Assembly: GCF_033473495.1 (NCBI RefSeq)
Contig: NC_088935.1
Coordinates: forward strand, 2,976,001-3,040,000
From: Cercospora beticola
Lineage: Eukaryota; Ascomycota; Dothideomycetes; Mycosphaerellales; Mycosphaerellaceae
Length of the DNA stretch: 64,000 nt
Direction of reading: 5' to 3'
Positions within the stretch are counted from its first letter, which is position 1. Each line of letters begins with the position of its first letter. Shown here piece after piece: positions 40,267 through 50,038 of this stretch. The notes beneath the pieces are model-generated. The model was not told the origin of the DNA, did no database searches, and was given only the letters and a program-made list of their open reading frames with translations. Position numbers and translations under genes: made by a program.

Positions 40267-41766
40267 ATGACGACGGCCATATCGCGCGAAGACAGCGCGC
40301 TCGCCGCTGATGCGGTGCGCAGGTCGGCAAAACGGACGCGCGAGGTCTTCGCCGCCGACTTTGCGCAGCCATCAGCGCTGCTGAAGCCACCGCAACCTGC
40401 CATCGCACCCGCCCACGAACCCTCACCCGCCGACCGCGCGCAAAGATCCAGCATCGCCGCCAGAATACACAGCGAATATGCAGACGTCAAGGAGCTGCCC
40501 ACCGTGCTTGCCCAAAAGCAGGCGAATGTTCAGGCAGGGTTGGCTGCACGACGCAAGAAGCCCAAAACCACCGAGGAAGCCAGTGACCCGCAAATGGCCA
40601 AGATGATCGAAAGCGCCGCAGAGTCTCGCGAGCAGTTGTCGCAGCAAATTGGCACCTCGACGGCGCTCACTCGAATCAACGGCACAGCGGGCGCAAAAGC
40701 ACCTCCAAATGCCCACGGTCCCACACCGCAGCGCAACACCCCCGGGAGCAGCCTCGTTCGACGGGACACTGTGCGGCACCTGAAGCCTCAATGGCATGCC
40801 CCATGGAAGCTTTTCCGTGTGATATCAGGACACTTGGGTTGGGTTCGCGCGCTGGCCGTGGAGCCCGGTAACTCCTGGTTCGCTAGCGGTGCGGGAGACA
40901 GGACGATCAAGGTCTTCGATCTAGCCACCGGAACGCTTAAGCTCACCCTCACGGGACATATATCCTCCGTCAGAGGTCTTGCTGTCAGTCCTCGGCATCC
41001 ATATCTCTTCAGTTGCGGCGAAGATAAGATGGTCAAGTGTTGGGATCTCGAGACGAATAAGGTCATCCGTCATTACCACGGGCATTTGTCCGGCGTGTAC
41101 ACGTTGAGCTTGCATCCCACCTTGGACGTTCTATGTACTGGAGGCAGAGATGGTGTTGTCAGAGTATGGGACATGCGTACACGATCGAACATCCATGTCC
41201 TCAGTGGGCACAAACAGACGGTGTCCAGCATCGTTACACAAGCCACCGATCCGCAAGTCATCTCTGGCAGCTTAGACAGCACGATTCGCATGTACGATCT
41301 TGCGGCCGGAAAGACCATGGGCGTCCTTACACACCACAAAAAAGGTGTACGGTCACTGACGACTCACCCTACCGAGTTCACCTTCGCGTCTGCTTCCCCT
41401 GGTCAAATCAAGCAGTGGCTGTGCCCAAAGGGTGACTTTATGATGAATTTTGAAGGTCACAACAGTGTGATTAATTCACTCTCCGTGAACGAAGACAACG
41501 TTTTGTTCAGCGGCGGTGACAATGGTAGCGTTGCATTTTGGGACTGGAAGACTGGCCATCGCTTTCAATACGAGGATAGTGTTGCGCAACCTGGGTCTCT
41601 GGACGCTGAAGCTGGCATCATGACCAGCACTTTTGACCATACAGGTCTGCGCCTTATCACTGGTGAAGCCGACAAAAGCATCAAAATATGGAAACAGGAC
41701 GAGAACGCGACAGAAGAAACACATCCCTTGCAGTGGGCTCCAACGCTAGGCAGACAAAAGTTTTGA
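40267..41766 (+). CDS. prp46: Pre-mRNA-splicing factor Prp46 (PRL1/PLRG1 family)
   Basis: 499 aa, single exon. The N-terminus is low in order. The segment [29 protein letters not shown] at the start of the beta-propeller is the signature of the PRL1/PLRG1/Prp46 family. Seven WD repeats follow ([81 protein letters not shown]). It is a subunit of the Prp19/CDC5 (NTC) complex of the activated spliceosome. Confidence 0.93.
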   Translation: MTTAISREDSALAADAVRRSAKRTREVFAADFAQPSALLKPPQPAIAPAHEPSPADRAQRSSIAARIHSEYADVKELPTVLAQKQANVQAGLAARRKKPKTTEEASDPQMAKMIESAAESREQLSQQIGTSTALTRINGTAGAKAPPNAHGPTPQRNTPGSSLVRRDTVRHLKPQWHAPWKLFRVISGHLGWVRALAVEPGNSWFASGAGDRTIKVFDLATGTLKLTLTGHISSVRGLAVSPRHPYLFSCGEDKMVKCWDLETNKVIRHYHGHLSGVYTLSLHPTLDVLCTGGRDGVVRVWDMRTRSNIHVLSGHKQTVSSIVTQATDPQVISGSLDSTIRMYDLAAGKTMGVLTHHKKGVRSLTTHPTEFTFASASPGQIKQWLCPKGDFMMNFEGHNSVINSLSVNEDNVLFSGGDNGSVAFWDWKTGHRFQYEDSVAQPGSLDAEAGIMTSTFDHTGLRLITGEADKSIKIWKQDENATEETHPLQWAPTLGRQKF

Positions 41767-42777
41767 GCGTATCCGCTGATGGTCACCCATTGGATGACGG
41801 TGGAGAATTGAGCTTGGCCAGGATGGTCCATTGATGCAGGGTCGCTGCCGAGTCGGTCAGATTGGAATTGGCCATGCGCAGGATATGCAGATTGTCCTTC
41901 GCGGGAGCATAAGTGACGCGTCCCGCGAAGAGGATAGATGAGGCTCGCCACTCGCAAAGCCTTTTGTTGAGAAGGTGTATGCATTTCACACTCAGCGACG
42001 AAATGTGAAATTCCCATTACAGGAAACATTCAGGAAAGGCCAATATAAGGTCAAGGGTGCACTCAACCTATGGGAGGGCTGAGCCTCATGCTACTCTTCA
42101 GGAGCTATAGACCGAATGAATCGGCCATGAGGAGTTGCTTCCATTCCGCCTGGACTCTGATCATGCTTCATGCAACGAGAAAATTCAATGCAGCCCATGC
42201 AATCGGAGATTCATCTACTGCCAGGGCCTAACAATGGTCATTTGTATCAGTGGAATGAGACGTCTGGTGCCTAACGGGTAATCGCCTACAACGTCTCTGG
42301 CACAGATGAATCCATAGTGCTGTCGAGCCTCCAAAGCTCTCACACTTCAGCGGAGAGATAGAAGAAAACGCTATGCGTTGTGACGATCGCTCATGCGAAT
42401 CAACATAGTAATCGTTGGCAAACGGCGCCCTTGGTTTGTGCATAATGCAGTCTCTCCTCCCTTCATCACATCTTTCTCAGTAGTCGCCAGCGCGATACAT
42501 TGGCACCATTCCTCCACTATATGTCCCAAGGACAAATGTTTCCAGCTGACATTTCCGTCAACATCAGCCTTGCCGACCCCTCTATCTTCCTCGTGTCTTA
42601 ATTTCTTGCCTGCGTTCTCACTTTGTGAAATGGGCTTCCACATCGAACGCACAGTGTCCACATGCGCATTGCTACTGCTGATGAAGCGCCAGATCTTAGC
42701 AATCGTTGCAGTGCGATGCAGGCCGAGTTGAGCTCCCCCTTGATGTGAGATAAGTCTCAGTTCCGACCACGAAGCCT
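41767..42777. other. Gene-poor gap
   Basis: 1.0 kb. The minus frame 42371..42781 is 136 codons but has no recognisable motif or support. No repeats or RNA genes seen. Confidence 0.45.
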
Positions 42778-43435
42778 TCATCTGTTCACTAGGGGCCAGT
42801 TCAGAAGTTCAGAAGAACTGCTGGAGGAGAAGCTTGTGCGGAATGGGTCGCTTGCTCGATAGTCTCGATACTCGCTTTGCTCCTCAAAATCTCCAAGCCG
42901 CAAGTCCTGAATCGTCTGGGCAACTGTACGAGGTGTGGCGCGCGCTTGCGATCCCGCATGGTTGTTGTCTGCTAGTGCGTAAGTAATTGTCACAACAACA
43001 CAACATGGAGGCTTGCTTACCTGAGTGTCTAACCCTCAAAGGCGCAACGTAGGGACAGTCCAATCTGTGCTCTTCCTCGCCAACCAAAGCTATGCCTAGA
43101 CCTACGCCCGGTACGTGAACGTGGTCGAACTGCTCATCCGGAGGCAAAGGCATTGATTCTTTGAGCCACAAATCGATATCGGCCGACTGCAGCCGGAAGC
43201 TGGCGTAGGAAACATTCTGCTTGTCAAGCTTCCTTTGTGGTTTTACGCTGTCGCTCTTCTTTACTATGCTCGATTGCTTCGCCGCCATCTCCTTCAGATT
43301 CGGCGCCGATGCGCGATACTTCATGGTCAGAATGTTCTGCTTCCTATGCTCCAGAGCCACAGCTCTCCTGCTAGTCGGGAGTCGTTCGGCTGGCGATGCG
43401 ATGACAGTCGGGGGCGTCATTGTAGTCAAAGACAT
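42778..43435 (-). CDS. Unassigned protein, 2 exons
   Basis: Exons 43021..43435 and 42778..42968 (52-nt intron ending GCACTAGCAG) give 201 aa. The start is MSLTTMTPP; the frame is open upstream only via GTG. The N-terminal 100 residues are basic (RRAVALEHRKQNILTMKYR, KKSDSVKPQRKLDKQN). A folded-looking middle (DIDLWLKESMPLPPDEQFDHVHVPGVGLGIALVGEEEH) is followed by an acidic and Ser-rich C-terminus (RLGDFEEQSEYRDYR, SFSSSSSSE). It has no signal peptide or transmembrane segment. I do not recognise it. The splice makes a continuous, compositionally consistent C-terminus. Confidence 0.55.
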
Positions 43436-44094
43436 TGTGAGTATCACTGAAGAGATAGGGCATGGCAGGCAGCTTGCAGCGCGTTTTGTGAAAATGTGTT
43501 TCCCCTATTTGGGCAGGGACATATCATGCGCGGCCGGATCATGAGACGTTTCGAGGTGTCGTGCGGCTATGGCGTGCATGAGTCGCAATAGCTTATAAAA
43601 CAATCGCATATAATGTCAGATAGACTTTTCCTGTCGTGCAGCTGCCCGTGCCGATCACTTTGTGCGAACTTATCAGCCTTGACAGGGACAGACATATACT
43701 TATTGGAAGTCAAGTAGGCGACACGAGCTCGCAGCTCTGCAAGCGCCCCATTCGTTGATATGTAACGATAATGGCTCGTACCAATATCGCAATGCTTGCG
43801 TGCGTAGTGAAAGATCTTCAGAATGTAGGCCCCCATTGAAGTTGCACTCAGCGACTGCCGCTTCGCAGCTCGGCCCTGCTGGAAGCCGTAGGCGACGGAT
43901 GCATCGTAAGAGCTCGAAGGCCTGTAGGTCTTCCAGACGACACTCGTTCATAGTATGTACTCTGCCGACAGAGCGTTTGTCTTGCAAACAATGGACTCCC
44001 CGCAGAGCCCAAAAGACGCTGGCTGGCAAACGTGGTTGTATTTCTTGACATGTAGAAGGCAACACTGACATAGCTACCACTTGCGTTGCAAGCC
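43436..44094. other. Intergenic
   Basis: 659 bp between divergent genes. Only short overlapping frames are present and none has support. Confidence 0.45.
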
Positions 44095-44482
44095 ATGTCA
44101 GAACCCAAAATGAAGCGGCACCAGAAAATCGTGGACTACTTCGAACAAGAATACGGCCAACTGGGCTCAGTGCTCGCTGGCTGGCAGGCCTTCAGTCGAG
44201 ATGTTGGCGTTCCAGAGGGCAAGTCGATCACGCAGTGCAAGAAGGTGAGGGCAGCGCATCATAGTACGCGCATGTACACTGACATATTTATAGTTCTTGA
44301 AGGCGGTCAACGTGAACATTGTCGACTTTGTGGCAGCGAAGAAGAACGGCACGGCAGTATACCAATTCAAGTCCCGCGCGGCACTGGCGGAATACATTCG
44401 AGGCAATCGTAACAAGCGGTTCCCACTTGGAAAGGCCAAGGAGGACTCGTTCTTGAAGTCGCTGCTGATTCACCTCGTTTGA
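44095..44482 (+). CDS. Conserved-looking small fungal protein, 2 exons
   Basis: Exons 44095..44244 and 44294..44482 (49-nt intron, CACTGAC branch) give 112 aa. Features: KMKRHQKIVDYFEQEYGQLG, GWQAFSRDVGV, SITQCKKFLKAVNVNIVDFV, and a C-terminal ...KRFPLGKAKEDSFLKSLLIHLV. It is charged and helical with no leader. It has the feel of a short ascomycete hypothetical protein found across genomes, but no function is known to me. Phase-0 splicing joins two well-formed halves. Confidence 0.72.
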
Positions 44483-44816
44483 GTGGGGCGTGAGTCGCTG
44501 GGCCGTGGCACGTGGAGTCGGCGCATTGGTAGATTGCAGTGGTCAGCTTGGCGCATGAGATGACAGTGCAGTCATGGGGATGGAAAAGTGGCAGATGGCG
44601 ATGTCAGGCAGCAAAGTGGTGGTGAGGCTGGCGCCTGGTGCCGGCGGCGATGTACAGCTAGACCTCCGTGCCTGTGTAGCCAAAAGTAGCTTTGAGAGCT
44701 GGGCGACGCGTGCACGCTCTCTCCCGTCCGTGCAGCGCAGCCACCCTGGGCGATTCAGCTCTCCCAGGCGGAAACCAACTTGGCCTCATCCATTCTCACA
44801 TGCGCTAACGACGACA
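44483..44816. other. Vps10 promoter/5'UTR region
   Basis: The reading frame of the next gene is open back to 44574. The sequence there is Arg/Ser-rich with no leader, while the Met at 44817 starts a proper signal peptide, so this stretch is treated as 5'UTR. Confidence 0.5.
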
Positions 44817-47800
44817 ATGCCACAGGTGCGCCAGCTACTCGGCCTGCTGCTGCTCAGCGTGCTGGCTCTGCTGGCGGTGGCCAAGGACAAGCCCGACGTC
44901 GACGAGTTCAACTTCCACTCGCGGCCAGCCAACCTGCTGTACTTTGAGGACAGCGATGTCATCCTCGCCACCAACCCCGACACGCTGGTCACCTTCCGCT
45001 CTGACGATGGCGGAAAGCGGTGGAAGGAGCTCGATGGCGTGGCTACCGGCGAGGTCATGGAAGTCCTGAAGCACCCTTACGATAGCCACGTCGCTGTGGT
45101 GCTGGGCACCAAGAAGACGCACTGGATCACACACGACCGCGGCGAGCACTGGCGGGCCTTCACCTCGCCCATGCACCCTACGCTCAGTCGTGCTGGGATT
45201 TCCTTCCACGCCACCGATCCCGATCGGATGCTGTTTAATGCGCAGAAGAACGCCGGCTTCTCACGAGAGGATCTCGTCTACTACACCAAGGATGCATTCA
45301 AAACCGACATGGAATTGCTGCACAAGGACGTGTTCTCGTGTCTATGGGCCAAGAGCACCGAAATCTTCACGACCGGCGATGAACGCAGCGACCGCGACGG
45401 TGTCCTCTGCATTGCCCGTGGCCAGTTCGATTTCTTCAAGTCCCACAACCGCCTCATCATGTCGAGCGACTTTTTCGACAAGGAGGAGGTCGAACCGACA
45501 ATGAGCGATGGAAGGACAGTCGAGGGCATCACCAACTTGGCCGCCGTCAAGAGCTATTTGGTGATTGCTGCAAAGAGCGAGCGGACCACTGAAATGGCCA
45601 TGTACGTTTCGGACGATACGAAAATGTGGCATCGAGCCGAGTTCGGCCAGCATAAGCTCGAGGAAGATGCGTATACCCTTTTGGAAAGCACAAACTACAG
45701 CATGCAGGTGGACGTAATGACCACTGATCGATCGGACCCCATGGGAGTGCTCTTGACGTCAAACAGCAACGGAACCTTCTTCACCAAGAACATCGAACAT
45801 ACGAATCGCAACGAACAGGGTTTCGTCGATTTTGAGAAGATGTCGAATATCCAGGGAATAGTCATGGTCAATACCGTGGACAACTGGAAGGATGTTGAGA
45901 CGAAGTGGGGCACAAAGAAGAAGGTGGTTTCACATATCTCGTTCGATGATGGTAGAACGTGGGAAGACCTGAAAGCCGATGGCAAGACACTCCATCTACA
46001 TTCGGTCACTGGGCAACGTAACATGGGTCGGATCTTTAGCAGTCCAGCGCCTGGCCTGGTCATGGGTGTCGGCAACACCGGTTCGTCTTTGGGCGATTAC
46101 GATGACGGTGACCTTTATGTGTCGGATGATGCTGGCCTTACGTGGGAGAAAGCTCTCTCAAAGCCTCATATTTACGAGTTCGGCGCACAAGGATCTATAC
46201 TGGTCGCCGTGGAAGATGCAGAGACCAACAAGATCAAATGGTCTCTCAACTACGGCAAAGACTGGGAAACTACAGAGCTCGAGGACAAGTTCAGGCCGCT
46301 TGGGCTCACTACCACGCCCGACTCGACATCCTTGAAATTCCTCATGATAGCTATGAAGAATGTCGACTCCAAGAAGGAGCACTTCACCTACGCGCTCGAC
46401 TTCAACGGCTTGCATGAGACCAAATGCAGTGGCAGCGACTTCGAGAAGTGGCCAGCACGCAAAGACAAAGACGGCAAAGCTTCTTGCATTATGGGTCATA
46501 AGCAGTTTTTCCAGCGACGGAAAGCGAACGCCAAGTGCGTTGTTGAGAACAAGGATTTCACAGACCCAGAAGAGAAAAGAGAGAATTGCGAATGCACGGA
46601 GCAAGACTTCGAATGTGATTTCAACTTCAAACGGGAAGACGGCAAGTGTGTTAAAAGTGGCCCAATCGTGCCTCCCTCAGGCGTATGCGACGGAAAAACA
46701 AAGACGTTCAAGGGTACTTCAGGTTACCGACTGATACCTGGCAACACCTGCGAAGGAGGTGTGGATCTGGCCAAAGAGGTCGAGCGCGACTGTACAGACA
46801 CAGCCTCGCCCCCAGCTTCGGGAAAGATATCCACGGAAGTACGGAAGTTCAAAGGTGACAGATTCATCGAGTATTATTACATGGAACGACTCGAGACCAA
46901 CAAGGGCAATAACAAGGAGAACGACGAGACCGTCCTTTTGCGCACCGACCGACGTGAAGTCTGGAAGACACACGATCATGGGAAGAAATGGGAACAGATT
47001 CTCGAGGATGAGGAAATCCTGGCGATCTATCCACACCAGTACATTAACGATATTGTCTACTTCATCACACCGAGCAAGAAGGTTCATTACTCCAAAGATT
47101 TCGCTCAGAGCCTCCACTCTTTCGAAGCTCCCGAAGGTCCAAACCAGGATCGCATACAGGTCCTGACCTTTCACCCCCAGGAGAAAGACTGGCTGATCTG
47201 GACCGGGGGCCGAGAGTGCAAGTCAGACGCCGATTGCCAGACCATCGCTCATGTGTCGAGGAAGGGCGGTGATGACTGGGAGACACTTATCCGCGGTGTA
47301 AGGAAGTGTCAATTCGTGTATCGAGAAGACAGGCCCAAATCGGATCAACTCATCTATTGCGAACAGCACACAGACGAGAGCAAAACCAGCCCGTTGGTCC
47401 TCATGAGTAGCGACGACTGGTTTAGTCACAAAACCGAGCTCAAGAGAGATGTTGTCAACTTCGCCACCATGGCCGAATTCATCGTCGTTGCAGTCCGGGA
47501 TGAAACAGAGCAGTCTCTGAGAGTGGATGCAAGTATCGATGGTGTTACCTTTGCGGAAGCCAAGTTCCCTGCCAATTTCAAGGTGGATCATCAAACGGCC
47601 TATACCGTGCTTGACTCAAGCACCCATGCAGTGTTTTTGCACGTTACTGTTAATGACCGTAAAGGGCAAGAGTATGGCAGCATCATCAAGAGCAACAGCA
47701 ATGGTACCTCATACGTCTTGTCTGCTGCCGAGGTCAACAGGAATGAGGAAGGCTATGTCGACTTCGAGAAGATGCAGGGGTTGGAGGGTGTTGCGATCAT

Positions 47801-49247
47801 CAATCGCGTTGCAAACCGCAAAGAAGCTGATGGCGGAAGTAGCAAGAAGCTGCAGACTTTCATCACGCACAACGACGGAGCAGACTGGGCTCTAATCGGC
47901 CGTCCAGACGATCCACCGAAAGAGATTGGCAAGCCATTCGAGTGCCAAGGCAAAAGCAACCAGCGGTGCAGCCTGCACTTACATGGCTACACGGAACGCA
48001 AAGACCCAAGAGATACATACAGCTCACCCAGTGCCGTGGGTCTGATGCTGGGTACTGGCAACGTTGGCGAATATCTTGGTAGCAAGGAGGAAGCTAACAC
48101 TTTTATCACGCGCGATGGAGGTATCATCTGGCATATGATTGCCGAAGGCAACTGGATGTGGGAATACGGCGACCAAGGGTCCATTATCGTCATCGTCAAG
48201 GAAGGGGAGCCCACTGGCGAAGTTCGATACACACTTGATGAAGGTCAGACTTGGCATACGCACGACTTTGGCGAGACCATGGTTGTCCAGGACATCACGA
48301 CAGTGCCTAGCGACACGAGTCGAAACTTCTTGCTGTGGGGCAAGATCGGAAGTTCAATTGCGACGATCAACATCGACTTCAGCGGCATGACAGAACGATC
48401 GAAACAGTGCAAGCTTGACGAGCAGCGACCCGAGTCGGAGGACAGTGATTATGATCTGTGGTCGCCGTCTCATCCTTTCTCGGAAGAAAATTGTCTCTTT
48501 GGGCATGTTGGACAGTACCATCGCAAGAAGCCTGAACGCGATTGTTTCAACGGCAAGGAGATCAAGCATCTTCACAACATTGCAAAGAACTGTTCCTGCG
48601 CGCGCAACGATTTTGAGTGTGACTTCAACTACCAGCGAGACGGTAACGGTGCATGTACTCTCGTCGAGGGTCTCAGCCCCCCTGATCCTGCGGAAGTATG
48701 CAAAAAGAATCCCGACCTCATCGAGTTCAACCAAGTCACCGGGTATCGCAAGATTCCTCTCTCCACGTGCGAGGGAGGCAGAGAGCTCGACAAGACATCG
48801 AACCCATATCCATGTCCCGGGCACCAAGAAGAGTTCAAGAAGAAGCACAGTGTCAGCGGAGCGGGTCTCTTCTTTGCCATTGTTCTTCCCATTGCAGCCG
48901 CGGCAGGAGTGGGCTACTGGGTTTGGAAGAATTGGGATGGCAAATTCGGACGCATCAGGCTCGGCGATACTGGGTACGGTGGCGGAGGAGCCTTTGACAG
49001 TGAGGCTCCATGGGTCAAGTACCCGGTTATGCTCATTTCAGGCGTTGTCGCACTCGTGGCCACATTACCCATGGTCGTTGGCAGTTTGTGGAAGACACTT
49101 GCGACCAGATTCGGACGAAGTGGCGGGTATGGGTATTCGCGGACTTACACGACGCGTAGCAGCTTCCAGAGAGGAAGAGGCGATTACGCTGTTGTAGATG
49201 AAGACGAAGGCGAGCTCCTAGGAGAGGACAGCGACGAAGATGTTTAG
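44817..49247 (+). CDS. vps10: Vacuolar protein sorting receptor Vps10 (sortilin family)
   Basis: 1476 aa, single exon. The signal peptide is MPQVRQLLGLLLLSVLALLAVA. Two tandem Vps10 ten-bladed propellers follow, each with Asp-box motifs (SDDGGKRWKELDG, SFDDGRTWEDL, SDDAGLTWEKAL, THNDGADWALIG, TRDGGIIWHMI) and each closed by a Cys-rich 10CC module containing ECDFNFKREDGKC or ECDFNYQRDGNGAC. A transmembrane helix (about 1348-1372, AGLFFAIVLPIAAAAGVGYWVW), a second hydrophobic stretch near 1402-1425 and an acidic tail (GELLGEDSDEDV) follow. Typical length for the family. It sorts carboxypeptidase Y and other hydrolases from the late Golgi to endosomes. Confidence 0.94.
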   Translation: MPQVRQLLGLLLLSVLALLAVAKDKPDVDEFNFHSRPANLLYFEDSDVILATNPDTLVTFRSDDGGKRWKELDGVATGEVMEVLKHPYDSHVAVVLGTKKTHWITHDRGEHWRAFTSPMHPTLSRAGISFHATDPDRMLFNAQKNAGFSREDLVYYTKDAFKTDMELLHKDVFSCLWAKSTEIFTTGDERSDRDGVLCIARGQFDFFKSHNRLIMSSDFFDKEEVEPTMSDGRTVEGITNLAAVKSYLVIAAKSERTTEMAMYVSDDTKMWHRAEFGQHKLEEDAYTLLESTNYSMQVDVMTTDRSDPMGVLLTSNSNGTFFTKNIEHTNRNEQGFVDFEKMSNIQGIVMVNTVDNWKDVETKWGTKKKVVSHISFDDGRTWEDLKADGKTLHLHSVTGQRNMGRIFSSPAPGLVMGVGNTGSSLGDYDDGDLYVSDDAGLTWEKALSKPHIYEFGAQGSILVAVEDAETNKIKWSLNYGKDWETTELEDKFRPLGLTTTPDSTSLKFLMIAMKNVDSKKEHFTYALDFNGLHETKCSGSDFEKWPARKDKDGKASCIMGHKQFFQRRKANAKCVVENKDFTDPEEKRENCECTEQDFECDFNFKREDGKCVKSGPIVPPSGVCDGKTKTFKGTSGYRLIPGNTCEGGVDLAKEVERDCTDTASPPASGKISTEVRKFKGDRFIEYYYMERLETNKGNNKENDETVLLRTDRREVWKTHDHGKKWEQILEDEEILAIYPHQYINDIVYFITPSKKVHYSKDFAQSLHSFEAPEGPNQDRIQVLTFHPQEKDWLIWTGGRECKSDADCQTIAHVSRKGGDDWETLIRGVRKCQFVYREDRPKSDQLIYCEQHTDESKTSPLVLMSSDDWFSHKTELKRDVVNFATMAEFIVVAVRDETEQSLRVDASIDGVTFAEAKFPANFKVDHQTAYTVLDSSTHAVFLHVTVNDRKGQEYGSIIKSNSNGTSYVLSAAEVNRNEEGYVDFEKMQGLEGVAIINRVANRKEADGGSSKKLQTFITHNDGADWALIGRPDDPPKEIGKPFECQGKSNQRCSLHLHGYTERKDPRDTYSSPSAVGLMLGTGNVGEYLGSKEEANTFITRDGGIIWHMIAEGNWMWEYGDQGSIIVIVKEGEPTGEVRYTLDEGQTWHTHDFGETMVVQDITTVPSDTSRNFLLWGKIGSSIATINIDFSGMTERSKQCKLDEQRPESEDSDYDLWSPSHPFSEENCLFGHVGQYHRKKPERDCFNGKEIKHLHNIAKNCSCARNDFECDFNYQRDGNGACTLVEGLSPPDPAEVCKKNPDLIEFNQVTGYRKIPLSTCEGGRELDKTSNPYPCPGHQEEFKKKHSVSGAGLFFAIVLPIAAAAGVGYWVWKNWDGKFGRIRLGDTGYGGGGAFDSEAPWVKYPVMLISGVVALVATLPMVVGSLWKTLATRFGRSGGYGYSRTYTTRSSFQRGRGDYAVVDEDEGELLGEDSDEDV

Positions 49248-50038
49248 ATATGTCTTATAGACTTTACGATTGGACCATGTGTAGGATAGCTTCTTCAATC
49301 ACGATTGTGCAGACACTAGCAGGCAACCCAAGAACGTTGCTCTGCCATTATTCCACTCGGATCCCTCCGCCTTACGAAGTCGATCAAGAGTAGCACATCG
49401 CCGCGGATTTTACAAGTCCCCGTTAATCCCGGATGGAGATCTCGAGAAGGAGACGATTTCGCAACATGACATCAGCGTCTTCAAATCTCTACGCAGCCGA
49501 AAGCAGAAAAGCTCATTCTGTCGGAAGATCTGATCGGCCTAGGGCGATCGTAGTTCCCGCCGAGCCGCAATTGGCCAAGTGGAGAAGTTGTGGCTCGCTG
49601 CACCACAAGCTTTGTTGAACTTCTCCAATGACGCGAACACTACGCTCGAGTGAGAACCACATGATTCTGTATCGAAATTATTGCGGCCAGCATCGCTCTA
49701 ATCCAATCATGGCTCTCCTGATACCGCATCCGACAGCGCGGGCTGCCTGCGATCGTCGCACACGGACAGGAGACTGTCGCGCTTCGTGGCAGGCGTTCGA
49801 AGTATTGGGCAAAGCGTGAAGACGGCCACAGCATGCGGCTGTCGGGCTTCCAGAAGTTCCGCATGTTGAATGCGATGATGCTATGTGTTGTTATGACGCC
49901 TATCCGTTCCCTAGGGACGCCTCTGTCTCGGCGTTCTTTGATCACTACATTTTCCTGAAGCCGCACTTCTGGGCTTTGTCTTGAGCTGCTTGTGCGAGCT
50001 TGATTCAATTTGTTCTTACACGGAATTGGTCTCCAGCT
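49248..50038. other. Intergenic
   Basis: 791 bp. A minus frame at 49640..50008 (122 codons) is Arg-rich and unrecognisable; no gene is claimed. Confidence 0.45.

Noticed and set aside
44574..44816. 81-residue N-terminal extension of Vps10
   Set aside because: The extension is Arg/Ser-rich and would bury the signal peptide that starts at 44817.
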